Below, one piece after another: positions 8,964 through 21,771 of a DNA stretch of 64,000 nt (position 1 is the first letter of the stretch; each line of letters starts with the position of its first letter). A model generated the notes under the pieces. The model made no database searches, was not told where the DNA came from, and saw nothing but the letters and a program-made list of their open reading frames with translations. Origin of the DNA: Rhabdophis nuchalis. Its lineage: Eukaryota; Chordata; Lepidosauria; Squamata; Natricidae. Made by a program: the position numbers and the translations under genes. The DNA is taken from contig CM077644.1 of assembly GCA_039707465.1 (NCBI GenBank), forward strand, positions 203,724,462 to 203,788,461, in the 5' to 3' direction.

Positions 8964-10338
8964 ATTGAGATAGCATCAATGGGCAGAATGCTATATTGAC
9001 AAAAGATGAAACAAGAAATAAGGAAGAGTGTCAATTAATAATGTACCCCCTGTTTTTGAGGATCATCAAATTACCTTGTCTTTTTTACCAAGTGTAAGTT
9101 AAGAAAAAACAATTTTATCACATAGATAATAGATGGAAGAAAGCATACTGTTGAAAGAAACCAAAGAATGTACAATCCAGGTACAAACATCTAAACAAGA
9201 GAAAAATTCACTGCAGAGATAAATGCTCAAAAGAAAATTAGGAAAATTTTAGATTAGATTAATATATGGGACCAACTCATTCCGGGATCATACAGTTCTA
9301 TATTGCATTCTAATCCATTTATGCCAGCAAATGCTATTCAGAAACACCAAAGTTTCCAAAACAGGTAAAAGTTAAAAATAGGAAACTTAGACAACAAATT
9401 GACATTAAAACTGGAAATTTTGCAATCCTAAAATGAATAGTATATATTCATTGTTATATTTTCATCGATAGACTATTGTCATCTCACAAGAACTCCTCTG
9501 CTTTGCACTAGATCTATGATTCTGCATCTCTTTGCTTCTATCTATGATCATCCAGCTGTATATAGTTCAGATATGATCATCCGAAATATGGCTCCTAAAA
9601 ACTTTCTGTAAAGATTATGGAAAATTGACCAGGATCCATATTCTATGCTCAAATGTGCTACAATGCATCTGGATGGTTTAATTTGAACAGTATAGCATTC
9701 CTCTCAGGATTAAACCATTTTCAAATTTATTATGGCAATACAATGCAACTATTTATGCCTAGTTACTTTGCATGCACGCATGATTTCCAGGTGTTTTAAT
9801 TCCATTTTAATTCTTTAACAGATTATTCAAGGACTCATATTATATGTTGTTCAATAATATGAAGTGCTTTAGTTCCTTAAGCTTTGCTAAGGCTAAAGAC
9901 TTAGTCTTGTTCAACATTAAGATTAGGCTATTCAGACTTTCAAAAAGACACTCCAAATTTCTGGCAAATTTGAGAAAAGTGCTCTTCTGAAACAGCACTA
10001 CAAAGTGAAGCTCCTGTGTGGTCACTTTACTTGGCAACAGTGGTTTCTAAGTACATGACTGACAACTCAGGGGTCTTTATGAAGCAGATTGATTGACAAG
10101 TGTGCATTGTCCAAACCTTGACTATTCATCAGGAAGCAATGATGCACCTCGATAAGACAAAGCAGTTTGCTGAGACAAGTTGTCCATGTCCCCCACACAC
10201 ATATCAATTATGTCATTGTGACAACATGCTTTGAGAAGGAATGTTGAATTACTACAAATAATGCAAAACTAGAGAAAGAATACAGAGTTGATAAACTGTT
10301 CTTCCATGCACTCATATTCAATTTTCAAAGATTCCTGG
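8964..10338. other. Unassigned AT-rich DNA
   Basis: I see no coding frame of note, no clear repeat family and no structure. Minus-strand frames such as 9840-10037 look like chance frames. Confidence 0.4.
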
Positions 10339-10508
10339 TGTGATTCCCTGCAGTTTTCATGGCAAAATGTTTTGCCATTGCGTCCTTCCTAGGATTGAGA
10401 AAAATTGACTGGCCCAAGGTCACCAGCTGGCTTTATGCCCAAGGCGAGAACTCATGGTTTCCTGGTTTCTAGCTGAATGTCTTAACCTCTAAACCAAACT
10501 GACTCTAA
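10339..10508 (-). mobile_element. MIR/CORE-like ancient SINE
   Basis: On the minus strand, a degraded tRNA-like head (agtttggtttagaggttaag) runs into a body with cagctggtgaccttgggcca, the hallmark of MIR-type CORE-SINEs. It is diverged and truncated. A second copy with the same organisation is at 15895-16115. Confidence 0.6.
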
Positions 10509-10779
10509 ATTGGATCCAATGAATAGCAAACTGACATGTATAGCAAACACAGATCTCAAATGTTAAAAAAAAGAGAAATAGAAGGATTTGTCTTATTATA
10601 ACAATCATGCGTTTTTTAGCAGTAGTATTACTTATTATTGTAAATCATATCTTGTTTCTGCTTATTTACCACCTAAATTCAAGGGTTGATGAATGAAATT
10701 AACTTTGAATTAATTATAAACCCCCACAAAATAATTTGGAGTCTTTGGTCTCTCTGATTATTTGCTTGCAGATTACCCA

Positions 10780-12890
10780 AAGAGGTAACATCATCATTAC
10801 TAGTGAATGTAGGGTTTGCTCCCTTTTATATATAGTAGCCAGTGTTGGGAGGGGAATTATTTTCCCCTTGGTAGTTTCTTGATTAGATTCTGTTTTCTGC
10901 TTGATTTGTGGGGGCTTCTAATGGTAGCATGGTGGACTGAGCACAGCACTGCTATTTGCAAAACTGTTGAATGTGGCCAAAATAGTACCTGGTGAAGGGG
11001 TCAGCTTTTCAGAACTCCTGTCTAGATTAAGGAGAAGAGTTACAAGATTGCTCATATTTGATTCCATATAGATGCTCCTTACGAAGATAACATCTCCATT
11101 GGATTTGGGAGGTCTGTGGGCTGATGAATATCTATCTTGCCTAAGCTTCATTCAGTGTCTTTCAAAGAGACACTGGGTTTGCCTACGTCCTCTCTTAATT
11201 ACTCAATGAAATTGCTTATTAAGGGTTTCTTTTGAGTTAAGAACTTTCTGAAAGAGTTTTCATCGTGTCTTCTGATTGCTTGTTGGTGTCCATGAATGAA
11301 CTCTGCAAGTCTTTTGTCAGTCCTATATACTGGCCATTGAAAGTTCTTACATTGTACAGTAAGTTGTAGGCGGCTTCTGTCTTTTCTTCTAATGACTGCT
11401 CAATCTTTTGGTTTACTTAGTATGTTTTGGAGGAATTTTGTTGGTTTGTTTACTGTGTTGTTGTAATAGTCACTTGATAGTTTCTGAGATGTTTTTGATA
11501 TGTTATCCTTTTTGCAATGTTATCCTTTTCACAACTTGTGTTGGTTGTGCTATAATGGTTTGAGTGGTCAGGCACTCAAAGTACTAAAGTACATGGATAT
11601 CCATTTTGTTGAAAGATATAGATGATCTGCTTCCTTTTCTTGATGTTCATAGTTGCTGCAGATTCGTCTAAATAGTGTTCTTACACAGCTTCTCTTGTAG
11701 GAGGTTGGATTGTTATTTTGGTAGTGGAGCACTTGGTTGTGGGTAGTTTAATGATAATCTTGTGTTTGTAATTTACCATCAATGCCGATCAGGATATTCA
11801 GGAAGGCTAATGTGTTTTCTTTTTCCTTTCTGAATCTTAATCCTTTGAAGATCTTGCTGATAGTTTCATGTGTTTTCTCTAGCCATTTATTTTTACTATG
11901 ATGAAAGTGTCATCTATATATCAGATCCATACTTTGGGCTGTATGTATGAGAATGTTATAGTTTCTAGGTGTTGTATTATTGTTTCTGCTATGAGTCCTA
12001 AAAGTGGTGATCTCATGGGTATTCCTTTGATTTGTTGGTATATTTCTCCATGAAATTGAATGAATGTGGCCAGACAAAGATTGATGAGGGCCCTGATTCT
12101 GGATATTTCAATCTTGGTGTATTTGGTTAGGTCAGGTGTGCTGCAGTGTAGTGCTGTCATGGATTCTTTTGCTAATTCTGTATTTATGCATATAAAGAGT
12201 GCTGTGACATCAAATGAGGAATGAGCGATATGGGAAGTGATTTATTTGCTATATATTTTTCTTTCTGTTTCCTCCCTGTTTTCAATCTTTTTCCACGTAT
12301 CTGTATTTGTAAACTTTAATAAGATTGTTTGTCTGTTGTTAATATCTAATTCTCTGTGTGTAGACTACTCTAAAGGCAGTGTTTTGGACCTTTTGCTTCT
12401 TAGCTTTTCTATTGTCTCTTCTGAATGGTGTAAATGTGGTCTACCTCTATTGATTTGTCTGGATACCAAGCTTCTAAGAATTACTAGCAGTTTTGGATTT
12501 AGTTAGGTCTAGAATGTTAAACCTGGATTGCAGGGATTTGTCCAAGCAGTGTCCGAGAATTGAATATGATTGAACAGAAAGAAAGAAAAAGGATTCTCAG
12601 TTTCCCAGTTGAAACTATGGTTGAGTCCTCCCAAATGTTGTAAGATTAAAGGACTTTCATCATATCTTCATTTCTAGTTGCTATAAAGGGGATATACTCC
12701 ACTAGCCATTTTCCTACCTGTCTTACATAGGGTGTGCATATTGTAGATGACTCCTGTTTTTCCTTCTTGTGTTACTGTGTCTTTTGATGTACTTAAGATG
12801 TTTGGTGAGGGGGGGGGTTAATTGAATTGCGTGCTACAGTAATGCAGTATGCTTGCAATAGTCCGAGGTTGTTTTTGAGACAATCAAGCT
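10780..12890 (-). mobile_element. Penelope-like element with reverse transcriptase and GIY-YIG remnants
   Basis: Minus-strand pieces in order: SFDVTALF (RT motif A type, about 12220), a frame at 12160-11921 containing GIPMRSPLLGLIAE (motif B type) and IQPKVWI, then after one stop YIDDTFIIVK (catalytic YxDD box, about 11910), then LAFLNILIG and a GIY-YIG domain (TDKRLAEFIHGHQQAIRRHD, about 11340). Several frame changes and stops show it is dead. A segment at 12605-12890, upstream of the RT, shares sequence with 8205-8430 and 11225-11500. This could be the terminal-repeat arrangement known for PLEs, or a second truncated copy. Confidence 0.75.
11921..12230 (-). pseudogene. PLE reverse transcriptase fragment
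   Basis: A reverse transcriptase of the Penelope type, recognised by SFDVTALF, the GIPMRSP box and, just beyond a TGA after PKVWI, YIDDTFII. This order (motif A, then G.PMGSP.S, then the .YVDD box) is that of PLEs and related telomerase-like reverse transcriptases. The frame is interrupted upstream and downstream, so no complete domain can be made. Confidence 0.72.
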
Positions 12891-12914
12891 ATTCTTCAAA
12901 GCACTTTAGGGTAA

Positions 12915-13155
12915 TACAAGAAGCAAAGGGTGGAAATTAAGGAGAGAAGCAACTTAGAACTAAGGAGAAATTTCCTGACAGAACAATTAACCAGTGGAAC
13001 AACTTTCCTCCAGAAGTTGTGAATGCCCCAACCCTGGAAGTTTTTCAGAAGATGTTGAATAACTAAGTGGTATAGGGTTTCCTGCCTAAGCAGGGGTTTT
13101 GTCTAGAAGACCTCCAAGGTCCTTTCCAACTCTGTTTTTCTATTCTATTCTAGTT
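12915..13155 (+). mobile_element. CR1 LINE 3' fragment
   Basis: Plus-strand copy of the same CR1 3' end as at 8690-8963: the RNFLTE-like coding end (aaatttcctgacagaacaat), gaatgccccaaccctggaag, then gacctccaaggtcctttcca and a tctattctattctag tail. Truncated at 5'. Confidence 0.82.
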
Positions 13156-15179
13156 TTGATATTTGATAGTCTTATCCTTTTCATAGCTTATGTTGGCCGT
13201 GGTGTTATGGGTTGAGTAGTCAGACATTTTTGATAAAATTCTGTGTGTATCCATTTGTTGGAATATCTTTAAAAAAGACTTCCCTTCTACTAACCAAAAG
13301 ATATTCTGTAATGCCTTTCCCTCATTAATAGATTCTCTGCAGTTAGTTACAACTTGGAAAAAATAGTAGAAAATTAAGTGAGGATTAAAATGGAAGGTAA
13401 TAATATTGGGACCCATATAATATTCTGTGAATGAGAGAAACTGCAGAGTAAAATCCCAGAGGAAGCATGATTTATATTATTTCATTTATTATAAAATAAA
13501 TGTATATATCCAGACAGTTTAAGGTTAATTAACAAGCTCAAATAAGAATATAATGCATGAACCTAATTAAATTGAATAAGCATAGTGTAAGCCTAAAAAG
13601 ACAAATTAACTATCTGCTGATTATTCTCTTCTTGAACAGTATGTATATATGCAGCTGTAAAGCAGTTGTATTTTCAAAGAATTTTGATGTGAACAATTGG
13701 AAAGAAATATGTATTGCTTCATCTTTAAAACCAACAAAACACAGTAATTCTTCTGCCTGCTCTGTTAAATTAGCACAAAACAATTGACTTAGCCTGATAT
13801 AACATGTCAGCAATAGTTTAAAGCAGTCTGGGGAAGTCTCTTTCCTAGAATTTGAATTTATTTCTCCACTTGCACATTGTGCAGGTAGAAGGGTTAGAAG
13901 AACAGCAAGGTAGAAAATATTCATGTAAGAATCAATGTAAATCTACCTTGAAACAAAGGGAATAGAATATAATTCTAATAATACAATTCCTTCCAGATAG
14001 ATCTTGTAAATTTCAATTGAAAGTTACTTCCAAGGAATTGTTTTCTGGATCACAGCATAAGGGATATTAAGATTATTTTTTTTAAAGCATTAGCTTAAAA
14101 TTGTCACCAAGTAACAAATCTGTCCAATTATTAGACGAATAACACTTGAGATAAAATCACCATGGTAATGCAATGCTTTAAAGTCACATTACAATACAAT
14201 TTTAATATGTCACATCTGTTCAGAGTAATGTAAATGTCTTGCTGGCAATATAGAGAGGAAATTTCATATTTTAAAAAAATTGCAAAAGAATGGAGCAATC
14301 AAGTGACACATTTAACAATAAAATAAAAGATTTACTGTTGGTTCCAAGAAGCTATCCTGAGTACAAATGGATGCTTTTATTGTTAACTAGAAAATACCTA
14401 CTATTTTGTGGAAAGAATATTTAGATGGCTTTGAGAATGAATCAACTGAACTTTCCTGAAAGAATTGCCAGAAAGCAATGGTTCATCCAGTGCCTGAATT
14501 AGATTAGAAACGGGAGACTTGTTTGTTGTCTCCTTATAGAAAAGGCATTGTGCTCAAGTTGTTAGGAGTAGATGGCAATAATTTCAATATGAGATGATTC
14601 GGTAGTCAGATTTTAAAAATTGCTTTCATCTTATTGTGATCCCAAATAGTTCACTAAATTTAGAACTTTATCTCCATCCTTCCCCAGAAGAACACCATAC
14701 CTCTGTATTTCTGACACATCTATTTTTTGAGTCAATTAAATGTGCTACATATATTTTGCTGGTAGGTTATGAGCCTAGTTACTGCTGCTCTAGCTGGTGT
14801 CTGAATCCAAGATTTTTTTAAAAAAATTAGAACTTGTATGGAAAATTTCAAGCAGTTTAGTCCTAAGACTAAGAATTATAAAGATGAATAATAGAGATTG
14901 GCAGTTGTGAAATTCAAGATGGTGAGGAGATCTATTGTTCAGTGTAGACAATATGAGAATGGGACAATTGAAATTAAAAAAGAGAGACAAGTGAATATTG
15001 TGTGTAGCTTTCTCGTTTAAGTTCATCCACAGCTGATATGCATCAAACTGGTTCACCCCAGTACATCTATATCAGAAAAAGAGGGCAGAGATACAGTTAA
15101 AGATAGATATATTGCTATACAATATATGGGATAATAGCATTTTTCCCTTGCTCCCCATATTTGCTTTACAATTTTCACA
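13156..15179. other. Unassigned AT-rich DNA
   Basis: No recognisable gene or repeat family. A minus-strand frame at 13610-13924 begins with a signal-peptide-like stretch and is discussed as a finding, but I cannot support it as a gene. Confidence 0.4.
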
Positions 15180-15810
15180 TAGAATGATAGAATAACAGTG
15201 GGAAAGTACCTTGGAGGTCTTCTAATACAACCCTTTGGTCAAGCAGGAAATTGCATACCATTTCAGACAAATGTTATCCAAACTCTCTTAAAAACTTCCA
15301 GTGCTGGAGCATCCACAACTTCTGGAGGCAAGTTGTTCCACTAATTAACTGTTCTAACTGTGACAACATTTCTCCTTAGTTCTAGGTTGGTTCTGTCTTT
15401 GATTAGTTTCACCCATTGCTTCTTGTCCTGCCTTCAGGTGCTTTGGAAAATAGGTTGACCCCCTCTTCTTTGTAGCAGCCTCTTAAATATTAGAACACCG
15501 CTATCATATCACCCCTAGTCCTTCTTCTAATTAAACTAGACATACCCAATTCTTGCAATTATTCTTCATATGCTTTAGCCTCCAGTCCCCTAAGCATCTT
15601 TGTTGCTTTTCTCTGCATACTTTCTAGAGTCTCCACATCTTTTTTATATTGTGGCAACCAAAACTGGGTACAATATTCCAAGTGTGATCTTACCAAGGTT
15701 AATAAAGTGGTATTAACATGTGATCTTGATTGTATACCTCTGTTAATGCAGCCTAGGACTGCATAGGCCTTTTTGGCAGCTGCAGTGCACAGCTGGCTCA
15801 TATTTGGTAT
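15180..15810 (-). mobile_element. CR1 LINE fragment with longer coding remnant
   Basis: The tail and 3' UTR are at 15180-15260, and the coding remnant extends to about 15801. An 80-residue frame (15801-15559) reads AAAKKAYAVLGCINRGIQSR and LVRSHLEYCTQFWLPQYKKD, the well-known thumb region of CR1 ORF2. Between this and the C-terminal NLWN-type region near 15350 the frame is broken. The truncation point is near 15810. Confidence 0.85.
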
Positions 15811-15894
15811 TGATGAAAATAAAGTTTTTCGTCACTACCAAAACTGCAAATATTGCCAAATGAAGAAGATATTAAATGAAATATCTGTTCCTTC

Positions 15895-16115
15895 AAATCA
15901 CTGTTGACTCCTGGTGACTCCTTGGACAAGCTCCTGCAGGTTTGGGTTTTTTTTGCAAGATTTCAGAAGTAGTTTACCATTGCCTGTTTCCTAGGTTGAG
16001 TGAAAGTGTCTGGCTCAAGATCAAATAAATGGCTTTTAGTCTAAGGTAGAACTAGAAATCTCAGTCTTCTGGTGTCTAACTTGATGCCTTAACTGCTACA
16101 TGAAACTGGGTTTCC
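15895..16115 (-). mobile_element. MIR/CORE-like ancient SINE
   Basis: Diverged relative of 10339-10508: tRNA-like end (complement of ccttaactgctacatgaaac), a degraded core (complement of gtgtctggctcaagatcaaa) and a tail with gactcctggtgactcc-type sequence. Confidence 0.5.
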
Positions 16116-17985
16116 AGGAGTATTTGTACTAAAATGTACTAAACATAATGTTCCTTACTAGAAACAAAATTCTTTACTAGCACTACGGGCAAGTATAGCA
16201 TCAGAATATGCCAGGACATAACTCAGAAAACCCAAGAGGGACACCTTATTATTTATGCTTAAGGGATTTATAGTGGCAGCTAGCAATATATTCCATGAGA
16301 GATTTGGCACAGCGTCAGCAAAAGAGAGGGTATGAAAAACAAAACACCTCTGTACCTAAACAGCAATATATCAAGTATCATAGTTTAGATTGTTGACCGT
16401 AATTCAAGGTGACTGTTGCCATTCTATGATGTGGCCTAGGACAAAAACAAAAAAACCTCAACCCTACAAGTAAAATCAATAAAGCTAAAAAAAAAAAGTA
16501 CACTAGCCTACACCAAGGTAAAAACCTAGGTCAAATAGATAAAAGTAGTGTAGCCCTAATATCAGTTAGTGGGATAAGCCAAAACAGAACAACTTCAGAA
16601 GATTAAGTAGGACAACAACAACAATTAAACTATTTCCTAGGAGATTCTCCTAAAAAACAAGTGAAGTGCTTTTGCAAGGACTTTGTTTAAAAATGAAATT
16701 ATAGATATGGGAATATAAACATCACAAGAAAAACCAGTGTTTTTCCATAAACATAAGATATGAATGCTTAGAAAGTTGTCACTCAGCTTTCAAATTACTG
16801 AATCTAAGTTAACTTTCAAATTCAAATACAACAGAGAGGCTTGGCAACAAGATAAGGTTGGTTTTCAAGATACCTTTGCAGAATTATAGTCCAAAGAATT
16901 ATAACATATTTCTTGAGTAGTGAATATTCAGTTCATAGCAACCAGCAAAAAGATGCAGGTGTGGTATCTGGCATATAAGAACAACTTGCCATTGAAAAGA
17001 ATGGAAATCCATGGAAGGTTGTTGATACTGACCTAATTATTCTCCTCCAGACAGACAGAGCCTCTTGTGTGCTCAATTCCACCGAAATATTGCCTCAAAA
17101 GCATGAAAAACTGGGGATGAGAAAGTGAAATGAAGTGCCTGAACAGTTGTACTTTACACTGCAACACTTTGTTGCAAATCTTTTCTTTTATACTTTTGAA
17201 AGGAAAAAAACATCTTTGATTTTTGAACCTCTTGCTTCTACAAGGTAAAACAACCCAAGTAAATGTTCTTAGTTATGTCAATTTAAGCATATCTTCAATG
17301 AACTTCATTCCTCTGTTTGGAAATTGTAGGAAAGTGGAGCTATTTTAGCTATATTTCAGTCATTTTAAAGCTAGTGTTGTGGACTGCACATCTCTTTCAT
17401 GACAGGTAAAGAGTTGGCAAGGAACTCCCTCTTGTGGTCAAATAGTTTTAATTTAAAAAAGGAGAGAAATATGCTCAACTGATGGTCTGGATTATTAGAA
17501 CATGGGTCACTTCAACCCATTAAGATTAACAATACTGATATAAGTGGCTTTACCGAAGCAATTCATTGCAAATTAGGACTGAATTCTGAAACATATGCTC
17601 TTAATTTTTTTTTAAAGGCAAGGTTTTTCACTAGCTTCAAGATAATCAAATACAATGTTTTATATGCCATTTCATTTAACAGAAAAACACAGCTTTAGCA
17701 ACAAAATTCTTACCAATCACAGATTTATATACAGCAGGATGGAATGGACTAGTTAAATATACTGCTTTAGAAAGATTCTTTGAAGTCCAATTGATTTTCC
17801 AGTTCTCCAGTTGTAGATAAAAATATAGAAACGTCTGCAGAGGCATTACCCCAAAAAGATGATGATTGTGATTTTAAAAAGGGGGTTGCCCACCATTTAA
17901 CATACCCCTGAATCATACCTTCAAGTTAGGCCATATCAAGAAAAAAATACTTCAGGGTGTCCAGGAGTACTACTAGGTTGTTGTA
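16116..17985. other. Unassigned DNA
   Basis: No frame, RNA gene or repeat family that I can support. Composition is AT-rich and non-repetitive by eye. Confidence 0.4.
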
Positions 17986-17987
17986 AA

Positions 17988-18129
17988 GCAGAGGTGGTTC
18001 TGCTATGGTCCCTTTATGATTTGTGCAGTTCAATTCACAGAATTCCTGGGAGTTGCATTTGCCTGGCTGGCTCAGGAATTCTGGGAATTGAAGTCCACAA
18101 ATCGTAAAAAGGCTATAGTATCCACCCCA
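17988..18129. mobile_element. Foldback MITE, diverged
   Basis: Two arms of about 60 bp (from about 17990 and back from about 18129) are inverted around gcctggctggctc. The core phrases ttcctgggagttg and gaattctgggaattgaagtc match the perfect palindrome at 33963-34097, so this is an older member of that hAT-like foldback family. Confidence 0.7.
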
Positions 18130-18954
18130 ATTGTAGAGCATAATAACAGAATCTTGAAAATCTGTCTTAATTTTTTCTGTTCAATCTTATACTAAACAAA
18201 ATCAAGGCAAGGACATTTTGAGTGGATTTTTTTTCCACATTTCTATTTATCTTGGATTGTGTAATCACTGTCAAAGTCCTGTTTAATAGCTTATCTTACC
18301 TTCTTTATTAATGGCAATTTCATACATTTCTCAATGTCAACTCTAAATTTTTTTAGAGTACCAGCTGAATGAGCACCACATTTTCATGTAAAAGTACAGA
18401 TTTAGAATGTTTATCATCTAGTTCTCAGTTATATTTCATACAATATACTATTCAAACAAGCTCAGGAGTCTTTCAAAATAGACCAGTTATTGATAGTCCA
18501 GTTAAGCAGGCTATCTAATACTTCAAAAACAAGAACATTTATTAAAACTATGATAACTGTTGCAATCATATTGACATCTACAAAAAGAACTTTTGATGTT
18601 TCATAAACATTTGATGGGATTTTATTCAGGACCCCTTGAATAATCAGGCAAGACATCTATTTAAAATTAACTCTTTTACCTACAGTGACATCATCATACA
18701 GAGCCATGTCCCAAGTGCTATGATAGCATGAACACTCCCATTTATGACCCATAAATTTTCAAATTATCTCTAACTTGCTATACTGGCCATGCATCATCCC
18801 AATTGGTGCTTAAATTGAGTAATTCCCAAATGCATTTATGGCTTCTTTAGAGGTTGTTCTGAAAAACAGAAACTGGGAAACTGGATACTCACAAGCACAC
18901 ATTCACCGATCAACACACGACATGTAATATTTGATGTGAAGGAGAAGGGGAAAA
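18130..18954. other. Unassigned AT-rich DNA
   Basis: Nothing recognised. The minus-strand frame 18462-18656 is short, AT-driven and has no homologous feel. Confidence 0.35.
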
Positions 18955-19560
18955 TCATCTATTTTCTGCACGCCCCACTATTGTGGCCCACTGGCAGCCA
19001 GCGTAGCTGACAGCAGAGTAGGACAGTAAGGAGGTTGGGGAAGAACATGGGCCAGTTCTGGGGCCTGAGGGAAGCTCAGATGAGGGCTCTGCATTGGAGG
19101 CTGAGAGGAAGTTAGACAGCAGTGAGACAGAAGAACAGTTGGAGCCTGTTCCTAGTGTGTACATGCACAGAGCTGCCAGAAGACAAGAACAACTAAGAAA
19201 GCGGGGTCGTCTTAAGAGTAAAGCCATACTTTGGAGGTGATTGGCACTTCCCAGAGGAAACAAAAGAGGAATGAATGGGGAGTGGGCTTTTGCAGGAAAC
19301 AATTCATTCCTTCGGTCTGAAAAATTTTGTTTGTGATTATAAGAGACTCTGTGCCAAGTTTTGCTTTGTCCTGTGTTTGGAAACTAGTTATCTGGCAGTG
19401 CTCTAAAATGAGATAAGGTGTGTGTGGATAAATATTCCTGCTAAAGCCTTGCTGACTATGAATGAAAGAAATTCACAGTCGTGTAAATAAAAGAGGTTTT
19501 GTCAGGACCAAGACTTTGCTTCTTGTTTTCTAGGGAAGCCTGGGTCAGAACACAGGGATA
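18955..19560 (+). mobile_element. LTR-like segment (possible solo LTR)
   Basis: A GC-richer block with LTR-type signals in order: a purine-rich upstream half, a TATA-like ttataagag near 19338, a stretch resembling a transcribed R region, aataaaag near 19486 as a polyadenylation signal, and a CA-ending 3' edge near 19553 (cagaaca). I see no gag or pol frame on either side, so a solo LTR is the simplest reading. The 5' edge is not defined and no target duplication was found. Confidence 0.45.
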
Positions 19561-20635
19561 TAGAGACAAGGGAGGGGATAGTAGTAGTAGCCATATCTCT
19601 TATTTTACTTAATCGTGCTTTCCTTCAGTATTGTTTTTTCTTTATCAGTCATATTTGGGTTCAATACTTGGGAGATTTCTTCTATGCTGGAAAAATCCAA
19701 ACCAGTACTAGACATGGTACCAAAAATAAATAAAAAGCTCAAAATCTTAGTTGTCATTTAAGGTTATCTGGCTTTTTGCTGCCCAAATATGGTTACCTTA
19801 CCTCACATGTGTGAATGGTAGAGGGAAGGAATGGGTGACAAGGACAAGCCCCACAGGACCTTGTACAGTATCTTTATGCCACAGTGTCCTGGGGTGGCTA
19901 TGACCTGACATTTTTGCAACTATTTTCAGTTAACACCATGCGATGCTTGGGTACATATTCAAGAACAGTGGTAGGTGTAGTAATGCAGAACATATCAATG
20001 TGTGTGTTCTTATGGAAAGTTGTCAGGTTCTGCTTTTATTCGTTTTTGCTACCTTTCTGCACCCAACTGAAAATTGGCAGGGAGAAATTGCATTTCACTG
20101 CCAGAAGTTATTCCTAACATGTTTCAATACGCAATATAATATAGGCAGTAGGCTAGATAGATTTAAAAAAACCCCAAAACCAATAACATTTTGGAAGAAA
20201 ACAAAGGAGATATATTTTCATACTATTGTTAAGAAAATTCCATGAACTCGCCAAGACTTGATCCTCACTCAAAAGCAACTTTATTTTACTTTTACTTTTT
20301 ATGTTAATATTCAGTAGCAGCAAGTTAATGAATTTATTGTTCTGGAAAAATAAGATCAAAATAATGCTGATAAAAAATACACCTATGGGGTTATGGTTGT
20401 CCAACTTACACTGTTTAGATTTAGAAATGAACACATTTCTAAACAGAGAATCATATTGACCAATCAAGTTTGTGTCTAACACAGAAAATAAGTCTTAGAT
20501 AAAGCACAGGTCTTATAATAACTTATAAAAGTTATTTGTTGTTTGTTCGTTTGTTTGCTGCCCATCTCAATGCTTCCACTAATCAGTATGACTTACGAAC
20601 GTATCTATAAAAAGACAACACAGCCATTAAATATA
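19561..20635. other. Unassigned DNA
   Basis: No supported gene or repeat; AT-rich frames on both strands look random. Confidence 0.35.
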
Positions 20636-21200
20636 TAATAATAATAATAGCCAAATTTATTGACCGCTCCCTCTCCCCACAGGGACTCGGGGCGGTGCAC
20701 AGGAGAAATAAAAACAATAAATATACAACATACATAACAAAATTAAAACAGATTAAATTAATTCCTGTGCTAAAATCCCATTAACTAAAAATTCCCATAC
20801 ATTTAAAAACCCATAGAGAGAGAGACTACCCTAGGCCGGCCAGGCGGAAAAGATGAGTCTTCAATTTCAAGCGGAAGGAGCGGAGGTCCGTAGTCGTTCT
20901 AATATCGGGGGGAAGGTCGTTCCAGAGGGCCGGGCCTGCCACAGAGAGAGCCCTTCCCCTGGGCGTCGCCCGCTGAGAGGGCTGAGAGCCCTTCCCCTGG
21001 GCGTCGCCCGCTGACAGGGCTGAGAGCCCTTCCCCTGGGCGTCGCCCGCTGACAGGGCTGAGAGCCCTTCCCCTGGGCGTCGCCCGCTGACAGGGCTGAG
21101 AGCCCTTCCCCTGGGCGTCGCCCGCTGACAGGGCTGAGAGCCCTTCCCCTGGGCGTCGCCCGCTGACAGGGCTGAGAGCCCTTCCCCTGGGCGTCGCATG
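20636..21200 (-). mobile_element. L2-type LINE 3' fragment with internal tandem array
   Basis: An AAT-type tail (20636-20653), the 3' UTR signature (complement of ctctccccacagggactcgg) and the C-terminal coding end, similar to 42.46-42.80 kb. Instead of continuing into the upstream coding region, the sequence runs into a 38-bp tandem array that ends the element near 21197. Confidence 0.85.
20946..21196. repeat. 38-bp tandem repeat, about 6.6 copies
   Basis: The unit begins agagcccttcccctgggcgt and ends cgcccgctgacagggctg. Copies are virtually identical; the first has gag in place of gac. The unit derives from LINE coding sequence around ATPRGRAFS (the element's C-terminal region). Because 38 is not a multiple of 3, the array reads in all three frames without stops. 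Such homogeneity implies a recent expansion. Confidence 0.92.
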
Positions 21201-21771
21201 TGATGACTGAAAGCTCAGTAAAGGGCAAGCAGATTACTGAACACCAATTACTGAAAATTTCTGTACAATTGCTAGTGAGAGAAATCTGTTTTCAAGAGTA
21301 AACAATCCTTGTCACGCCAAGGACTCTAAGACTAGGATTAGCATTTTGGGGACTAGTCCAAAAATTTGATGACACCAAGACCATTTCATTAAATTAAGTA
21401 ATATTATTACATCTCATGTATTAAAAAAAATATAGGGCTTTTCTAACATTGTTATTACAATTGGGAAACCATTTTAAAGGTGTTTGGGGAGACTCCAAAC
21501 TCAAAGCTTCAAACTCAAAGCTTAGAACATCTGCATGCTAACTTGAAGCTGCAACCTATATTCTTTATTTACAGTAAGGCAAAGTATGCATGAAGAGGTA
21601 ATTTAGAAATAAACTATCAGAGGACATAGAAGATAACTAGAAAAAGGTGCAGCCCTGATTTTGAAACAAAAATGAACTCCCTGGTTATGAAATATCATAA
21701 TTTTTCAGGCCTTGCTATGAACAATTCCTGATGTGTTTGTTTTCTCCATGAATGGGAATACACATACAAAT

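Noticed and set aside
20867..21228. Repetitive 38-residue protein encoded on the minus strand
   Set aside because: It is the 38-bp tandem array read through three frames; no evidence of selection or a start signal.
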